From Anaeromyces robustus (lineage: Eukaryota; Neocallimastigomycota; Neocallimastigomycetes; Neocallimastigales; Neocallimastigaceae): a stretch of DNA of 13,500 nucleotides. A program made the position numbers and the translations under genes. The notes beneath the pieces were generated by a model. That model made no database searches, was not told where the DNA came from, and was given only the letters and a program-made list of their open reading frames with translations. The DNA lies in assembly GCA_002104895.1 (NCBI GenBank), contig MCFG01000090.1:141501-155000 (forward strand). The letters are read 5' to 3'. This document shows, piece after piece, positions 8,337 to 13,500 of the stretch (its first letter is position 1; each line of letters starts with the position of its first letter).

Positions 8337-8652
8337 CTTAAATTAATTTTAATTTGATTATAGAAATAATAATTATAAATAATAATAAAACGAAGTTTTT
8401 TTTTAATTATCATTAAATAATAATTAAATAATTTTTATAATTAAATAATTAAATAATTTTAATAATTTAAAGGGATTTTTAATATTTAATCAATAATAAA
8501 CATTTACATTTAAATTAAATGAATATTAAAGGATCATCTTTTCTTTTTTTTTTCTTCTTTTTCATTATCTTTATTATTATTAATTATTAATTTTTAATAA
8601 TTTCTTTTACCTTTCTTTTTCTTATTGAAAATAAAATGAAAACTTTTGTAAA
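8337..8652. other. AT-rich DNA without a recognisable gene
   Basis: ATTAAATAATTAAATAAT-type repeats lie at about 8410-8460. A pyrimidine-rich stretch lies near 8539-8562. No gene or RNA is visible. Confidence 0.55.
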
Positions 8653-8745
8653 ATAATTATAATTATAATTATAATGAAAAACTTATTTATTGTACTTTTG
8701 TTTTTTATTACATCTATAATTATAATTATAATTATAATTATAATA
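8653..8745. repeat. Two AATTAT hexamer arrays
   Basis: AATTAT repeats occupy 8653-8675 and 8715-8745, separated by about 40 bp of non-repeat DNA. The unit ATAATTAT is self-complementary, so the two arrays could pair with each other. Confidence 0.8.
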
Positions 8746-8781
8746 AAATAAAGCAGGTAATTTTCTATATGTGGGTAAATA

Positions 8782-8801
8782 TTTTTTTTTTAAAAAAAAA
8801 A
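8782..8801. repeat. T10A10 palindrome
   Basis: Ten T are followed directly by ten A. This is the same arrangement as at 1159-1178, with equal arms. Confidence 0.85.
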
Positions 8802-9311
8802 GTTTATTAATTTTTTATTTTTTATTTTTTTTTTACTTTTTAAAGTTTTACCATTTTTTACTATAAAAAATATGTGCATAAAAAACATTTAACTCTACAT
8901 TTTAATTAATATGAAAAGAGATGAAAAATTAAATTTTGTAAACAAATTAAGATGAAGCAAGAAAATAAAGAAGTAAAAAAGTTAAAAAGTAAAATATGCC
9001 TTTATAAATAAATCTAATGATTATTATTAAACTACTTAATTTAATCTTACTTAATCTTTTCTGTTTAATTATTAAATATAAGAATTCTCTCTCACTCTCT
9101 TTTATTCTAAATAATTTATTTAATTATTATCTTATCTTATTATTTAATTATTTATGAAATAAAAATTCTCATTATTATATTAAAAAGTGAAAAAAGAAAA
9201 AAGAAAGAAAAAATAAAAAATAATAAAAAAATGAAAAAAATAAAAGTTTACAGATACAAACTTTATTTATTATAAAACGATTTTATTAGAAAAGAACAAA
9301 AAAAAATTGTA

Positions 9312-9312
<1 letters not shown>
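8802..9312. other. AT-rich DNA without a recognisable gene
   Basis: A CT-rich run (TTCTCTCTCACTCTCTTTT) lies at about 9084-9102, and an A/G-rich stretch at 9181-9247. Stops are dense in all frames. No gene or RNA is seen. Confidence 0.6.
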
Positions 9313-9383
<71 letters not shown>

Positions 9384-9384
9384 A
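9313..9384. repeat. Perfect (AAAT)18 microsatellite
   Basis: An unbroken period of four covers 72 bp, in the same orientation as the arrays at 2815-2924 and 4638-5037. Confidence 0.95.
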
Positions 9385-9431
9385 CAAATTATATAAGTAG
9401 ATATTTAATTATATAAATAAAATAATGATAG

Positions 9432-9509
9432 ATAATAATAATAATAATTAATAATAATAATAATAATAATTAATAATAATATTTAATAATAATTAATAAT
9501 AATAATAGT
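9432..9509. repeat. AAT microsatellite with TTAAT breaks
   Basis: Blocks of AAT are separated by single AATT steps at irregular spacing. The unit is AT-only and its mirror-like structure is expected for this repeat. Confidence 0.85.
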
Positions 9510-9608
9510 TTTAATATAGCATTATTATTATCCATTATTAATTTTTATTATTAATAATTGATTTATTTCTTTGTACTTGAGATTATTTATTATTTAATTT
9601 ATAATTCT

Positions 9609-9639
9609 ATATTAATTATATTAATTATATTAATTATAT
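9609..9639. repeat. Nonamer array ATATTAATT
   Basis: Three full copies and a partial copy have an exact 9-bp period. Confidence 0.8.
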
Positions 9640-9743
9640 AGAAAATATACATATTGAATATACAATATATAACAATATATTTATTTATATACTAACATTT
9701 TATTAAAAAATAGTTTTGTTATGATATCAAATATTTTTAAGCC

Positions 9744-9776
9744 AATTATTGTATCATATAATATGATACAATTATT
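9744..9776. other. Long near-perfect palindrome with TGATACAA arms
   Basis: The left arm ATTGTATCATAT (9748-9759) and right arm ATATGATACAAT (9761-9772) are exact reverse complements around a single central A. After one T/T mismatch three more pairs extend it to 9744-9776, so 15 of 16 positions pair. Two of the pairs are G:C, so it is not just an AT-only accident. The right arm shares the 11-mer ATATGATACAA with the three insertions in the array at 4863-4979. It could bind a dimeric protein or extrude as a cruciform; no function can be assigned. Confidence 0.6.
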
Positions 9777-9973
9777 TATTTAATTAATTATTATTTATTT
9801 ATTTATTTATTTAAGTATAATACACATTACATATTCATATAATAATGAAAAACTTTAATTATTAATATAATGATAGATAAAGAATGGTTATATATATTAT
9901 AAATATATTATAATATATCTATAGAATATATATAATTATTATTTATATTTAATAATATTTTTATTTTAATAAT
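9777..9973. other. AT-rich DNA with ATTT and TATA repeats
   Basis: ATTT units lie at 9775-9813 in reverse orientation. TATATTATAAATATATTATAATATAT-like palindromic DNA lies near 9890-9918. No gene or RNA is seen. Confidence 0.55.
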
Positions 9974-10023
9974 AAAAAAAAAAAAAAAACAAAAAAACAA
10001 ACAAAAAACAAACAAAAAACAAA
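9974..10023. repeat. A16 run and AAAC/AAAAAAC repeat
   Basis: A16 (9974-9989) runs into C-punctuated A tracts in which CAAACAAAAAA recurs with a period of about 10-11 bp. Phased A tracts at this spacing are a known cause of DNA curvature. Confidence 0.7.
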
Positions 10024-10127
10024 AGAATATTAGAATATTAATACTTAATAATTATAAATATTATATAAATATATATACTATAATGTTATTTAAAAATTAA
10101 AATGTTAATAACTTGGAATTAATAATA

Positions 10128-10182
10128 ATAATAATAATAGGAATAAGAATAGGAATAAGAATTAAGAATTAAGAATTATGAA
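10128..10182. repeat. GAATAR and GAATTAA repeats
   Basis: An AAT run changes into alternating GAATAG and GAATAA, then GAATTAA, then GAATTAT and GAATG. The gradual shift of unit suggests successive slippage with point changes. Confidence 0.75.
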
Positions 10183-10225
10183 TGTGATTATAGTATTTTA
10201 AATTATCCTTTTATTTTCGATAACT

Positions 10226-10298
10226 TTGTATCATTTTTAAAAGAATAAAAAATTCTTTTTTTTTTTTTTTTCATTATTAATATAAATAGATGATACAA
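10226..10298. other. Nested inverted repeat with T16
   Basis: The outer arms TTGTATCAT (10226-10234) and ATGATACAA (10290-10298) are exact complements, 55 bp apart. Inside, AAAAGAAT (10239-10246) and ATTCTTTT (10252-10259) form an eight-pair hairpin with an A5 loop. T16 starts within its right arm (10256-10271). The outer arms carry the same TGATACAA word as the palindrome at 9744-9776. A hairpin with a T tail resembles a bacterial terminator, but the setting is eukaryotic and no gene precedes it. Confidence 0.45.
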
Positions 10299-10408
10299 TT
10301 TTTATTAATAATTATAAATTATTTTTCATCCTATAATAATAATAATAATAATAAAAAAAATCATAATTATTATTAATATTAAATATTAAACAATTATAAT
10401 TAATTAGT
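10299..10408. other. AT-rich spacer with AAT units
   Basis: A short AAT block lies at about 10335-10353. Nothing else is recognised. Confidence 0.5.
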
Positions 10409-10460
10409 ATTATAATTAATATTAATTATAATTATATTAAGTATTAAGTATTAAGTATTA
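10409..10460. repeat. 24-bp AT-only palindrome and TATTAAG heptamer array
   Basis: Bases 10409-10432 form a perfect palindrome of A and T only; a few such are expected by chance in DNA this AT-rich. TATTAAG follows at 10435-10460 in three full copies and a partial one. Confidence 0.7.
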
Positions 10461-10531
10461 TTATTATAATTATAATTATTATTCTTTTTAATAGAAATTT
10501 TTTTAATCCTAATATTAGTTATAATATTCCA

Positions 10532-10572
10532 TTTATAATTTATAATTTATAATTTATAATTTATAATTTATA
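10532..10572. repeat. Heptanucleotide array (TTTATAA)
   Basis: Nearly six perfect copies of TTTATAA cover 41 bp. It is a third distinct heptamer array in the window. Confidence 0.9.
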
Positions 10573-10941
10573 TTTCCTTGATTATCATATTTAATTTATA
10601 TTTATAACCATTTTATTTTTAAATTAACATTATATATAAAAAAATTAAATTATCAATTTAAGCATTTATATTATAATAAACTATACCAATTTAAATTCTC
10701 ATATATTATTTAATAAAATTTAAATCATGTTTTTTTTTTTTTTTTATTATTAATTATGTGTATAGAGTAATATATAATTATTTATATTATAATATAATAT
10801 AATATATATAAGATGATAATCTTTTTTTATAAAATTGTATTATAAGTTTATTTACTATTGAATTATTGAATTGGATGATGATACATTAATATAATAATAA
10901 AAAGTTAATAACCATTTTTAATTATAAATAAATTAAATAAT
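10573..10941. other. AT-rich DNA without a recognisable gene
   Basis: T16 lies at 10730-10745. The second copy of GATGATGATACATT lies at 10874-10887. No gene or RNA is seen. Confidence 0.6.
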
Positions 10942-10990
10942 ATATTATTTAATATTATTTAATACTATTATTTAATACTATTATTTAATA
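10942..10990. repeat. Decamer then 13-mer array
   Basis: ATATTATTTA occurs twice (10942-10961), overlapping two copies of AATACTATTATTT (10961-10986) and a partial third. The change from 10 to 13 bp results from insertion of ACT-containing sequence in the unit. Confidence 0.75.
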
Positions 10991-11245
10991 ATAATAAATA
11001 ATAATAATAATAAAATAACATAGAATAATAATATTAATATTATCAAAAAAAAAAAAATTATGAAATATATAATAAAATAATAATAAAAAAAAATTTTTAT
11101 TTATTTATATATATATAAAACTTCTATTAAATCTTCTATATAAAGTAATTAAATATCAATAAATATATGTTATAATAAATAAATAAGTTATCAAATATAA
11201 TAATATAAATAGAATAATATATGCGTATAAATAAATGAATAAATT
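10991..11245. other. AT-rich spacer
   Basis: It contains AAT runs near 10986-11012, A13 at 11045-11057 and TATA-rich DNA. Nothing else is recognised. Confidence 0.5.
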
Positions 11246-11333
11246 AAATAAAATAAAATAAAATAAAATAAAATAAAATAAAATAAAATAAAATAAAATA
11301 AAATAAAATAAAATAAAATAAAATAAAATAAAA
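11246..11333. repeat. Perfect AAATA pentanucleotide array
   Basis: A 5-bp period continues unbroken over 88 bp, about 17.6 copies. It is the longest pentamer array here. Confidence 0.95.
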
Positions 11334-11340
11334 CATAATC

Positions 11341-11368
11341 ATATTAATATTAATATTAATATTAATAT
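11341..11368. repeat. ATATTA hexamer array
   Basis: Four full copies and a partial copy of ATATTA occur. The unit is near-palindromic, so the array can fold on itself. Confidence 0.85.
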
Positions 11369-11374
11369 AATATA

Positions 11375-11460
11375 TAAAATAAATAAATAAATATATAAAT
11401 AAATAAATAACTATATAAATAAATAAATAAATAAGTAAATAAATAAAAAAAAAAAAAAAA
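11375..11460. repeat. Degenerate AAAT array ending in A16
   Basis: AAAT units with TATA and AAGT variants run to about 11444 and end in A16 (11445-11460). The orientation matches the main arrays. Confidence 0.8.
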
Positions 11461-13500
11461 GATAATCATAAAAAAGATTTTTTTTTTTCTATTTCCATTT
11501 TTATTTTTCTTTATGTAAAAAGAATATTTTTCTAATTGAAGTTCTATTGGAAAAAAAAAAATAAAAATAAAAATAAAGAAAAAAAAATAAAAAAAAAAAA
11601 AATAAAGAAAAAGAAATAGAAGATATATAGTAAATATTAAAAATATATGTTTTTTTTTATTATTACAATTATAAATTTAGTTATCTATGTTATATGTTAT
11701 ATATAATTATTTTGATATTTAAAAGATTATAAAATTACATTTTTGGATTGTTTTTTAATCTATTATAAATAAATAGATAGAAATTTAAATTAGTATTTAA
11801 GTAAAAATAGAATAACATTTTAACATATACAATGTTTATAAATAATACAACACATATTTGAAAGATGATTATCAATCTTCAAAAACAAAACATAAATAAA
11901 TAATATCATAGTAATAAATAAAAAAAACAAAAACAAAAAAACAAAAACAAAACAAATAAATTTAAAAAGAGAAAGTAAATTTAACGTTTTAAACAAAATA
12001 AATTGAATGAATAGGAATATAAATAAATATTTTTATATTTAATGTATAATAAATATATAAACAAAAGAATTATTTAAAAGAAAATTAGTATAAACAAATA
12101 TAAATGGTTGATAAATTTTCATTGTTAAAACATATAAAAAAAATAAAAGCAAAGTATTTTTAGGAATATTTATAATAGAAAATAAATAAATAAATAAATA
12201 GAATTTATTTAAAAAAATGATATAATGAAAGTGAAAGATATATCAAAAACAATAAACAAAAAATAAAATTGGTTTTTAATAGTTTTTTTTTTATAATTTA
12301 TTTTTCATTTATAAAATTTTATTCTAAATATTATTTTTTTATATATATATAATTTTTAGATTTACAATATTAACTATTGTTAAAAAAAACATAATTTAAA
12401 TAAATAAACCAAACTATATTTTGGAAATAAATATTTTAATTTAATTTATATAATTTTTTAGAAAAGAAAAAGGTAAAAATTATTTTATTTATATTATTAT
12501 AATAAAAAAAAAGTTTTCTAAAAATATTGATGATATATTTTGGGAGATGTTTTATAAAATAATGAAATAAAAAATATCATTGTAAGAAAATAAATGAATA
12601 AAATATCTACAAAGATGAATCATTTAAAAAAAATATCATTTAAAGAAAAATATATATAAATATATATAATAATAAAAAATAGCATAATAGAAACGTAAAT
12701 ATAGAAAAAGTAATGAAAAAATAACTATTATTCATATAATAATAGTATATTTTGTTTTAAAAAAAAGTATAAAAATAGAATATTATACCAAATATTTAAA
12801 GCACTTATGATAAATATATATAATATATTATTAAGTAGAATATTTACTAAAAATAACTATTTTAAATAAAATAAATATTTAAAGTTTATATTTAAAAAAT
12901 TTATTCTATTTTAAACAATAACTAATAATAAATAAAGTATAAATAAAAATATTATACTCTATAGTTAATATATTAAATAATATATTATAATATAATTAAA
13001 TAATATTCCAATATATTAATAAAATAAAATATAGTAAGACGTTATAAAATATTTATAATAATATCTCAAAATATTTTAAGATATTTTTATAAAAAAAGAT
13101 ATTTTTATGATAAATAATAATTAACTTGTATTTAATTTAGAAGTAATATCAGAATTTTATAAAAAGTAAATTTTTTTTTATTTTTAATTTTTTTTTTAGT
13201 TTTTTAGTAGTTTAGTTTTTTTTTCTTTTTTTTTTAAAAAATATTTTCTTTTATTTATATAAAAAATTTTTATTGTTTAAGTTTGAAAAAGTAAAAGATT
13301 TTTTTAAAAATAAAAAAAAAAGTTCATTTAAAAAAAAATAAAGCGAGGAAAAAAAATAATATATAATATAGAAGGAAAAAAAACTATTATTAAATAAAAT
13401 ATCCAAATCAATCACTTTTTTTTATTATTGTTATTGTTTTTTTTAAAGTAATTATTATAAATATTTATTTATATAATCATATAACAAAAATATAATAAAA
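11461..13500. other. AT-rich DNA with few clean repeats and no recognisable gene
   Basis: This 2-kb segment is AT-rich but less regular than the rest. A-rich pieces lie near 11549-11625 and 11915-11960, and T-rich pieces near 13168-13243. An imperfect direct repeat (AAAATATCATT then AAGAAAA) occurs at about 12570-12590 and 12627-12650. TTTAG words recur at 13195-13217. Stops are dense in all six frames and no splice-ordered exons, tRNA or known RNA is recognised. If the window borders a gene, its flanking DNA might lie at this end, but nothing here proves it. Confidence 0.55.

Noticed and set aside
10239-10271. Bacterial-type intrinsic terminator
   Set aside because: The stem has only one G:C pair, no gene lies upstream, and the composition suggests a eukaryote. 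T runs are common throughout.
13190-13220. Telomere-like TTTAG words
   Set aside because: The words are irregular and lack the GG or GGG of known telomere repeats. They lie inside a T-rich stretch.

Overview
This window looks like gene-free nuclear DNA from an extremely AT-rich eukaryote. By eye only about 5-8% of bases are G or C, and long stretches such as 2815-2924 have none. I found no protein-coding gene, tRNA, rRNA, recognisable transposon or CRISPR array that the sequence supports. The few open frames are by-products of simple repeats. The best match to the style is the intergenic DNA of anaerobic gut fungi (Neocallimastigomycota), which are known for very low GC, large intergenic share and many microsatellites. 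Plasmodium-like apicomplexans and dictyostelids are weaker alternatives. This is inference from composition, because no gene is present to confirm the lineage.

Layout. 1-657 is AT-rich unique-looking DNA. 658-1078 is an AAAT-type array containing a perfect 88-bp tandem duplication. 1139-1230 holds T30A10 followed by one of the few GC-richer patches (about one third G+C). 1306-1519 contains two hairpin-forming elements that share the word GGTAAGTT; the second is a nested double inverted repeat. 1527-1578 is an AAAAT array. 1579-2814 is AT-rich with a small GC patch after a T run at 1765-1791 and an A29 run. 2815-2924 is a perfect (AAAT)27 array. 3059-3142 is a purine tract plus A19. 3659-3709 is (ATT)17. 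4638-5037 is a 400-bp AAAT array with higher-order duplications and three TATGATAC insertions. 5397-5503 mixes direct and inverted copies of two short words. 6794-6895 and 7971-8016 are trimer, heptamer and decamer arrays. 9313-9384 is (AAAT)18. 9744-9776 is the best hairpin in the window. 10226-10298 is a second nested inverted repeat built on the same word. 10435-11333 holds heptamer, 10/13-mer and pentamer arrays. 11461-13500 is AT-rich and has few clean repeats.

The most interesting signals are not genes. The word TGATACA, or its reverse complement, occurs nine times, far above a rough composition-based expectation, and it forms the arms of two inverted repeats. The nested inverted repeat at 1470-1519 uses G:C pairs that are scarce here. 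AAAT and AAAAT arrays lie mostly in one orientation. These could reflect protein-binding sites, structured RNA, replication polarity or simply local duplication; the sequence alone does not decide.
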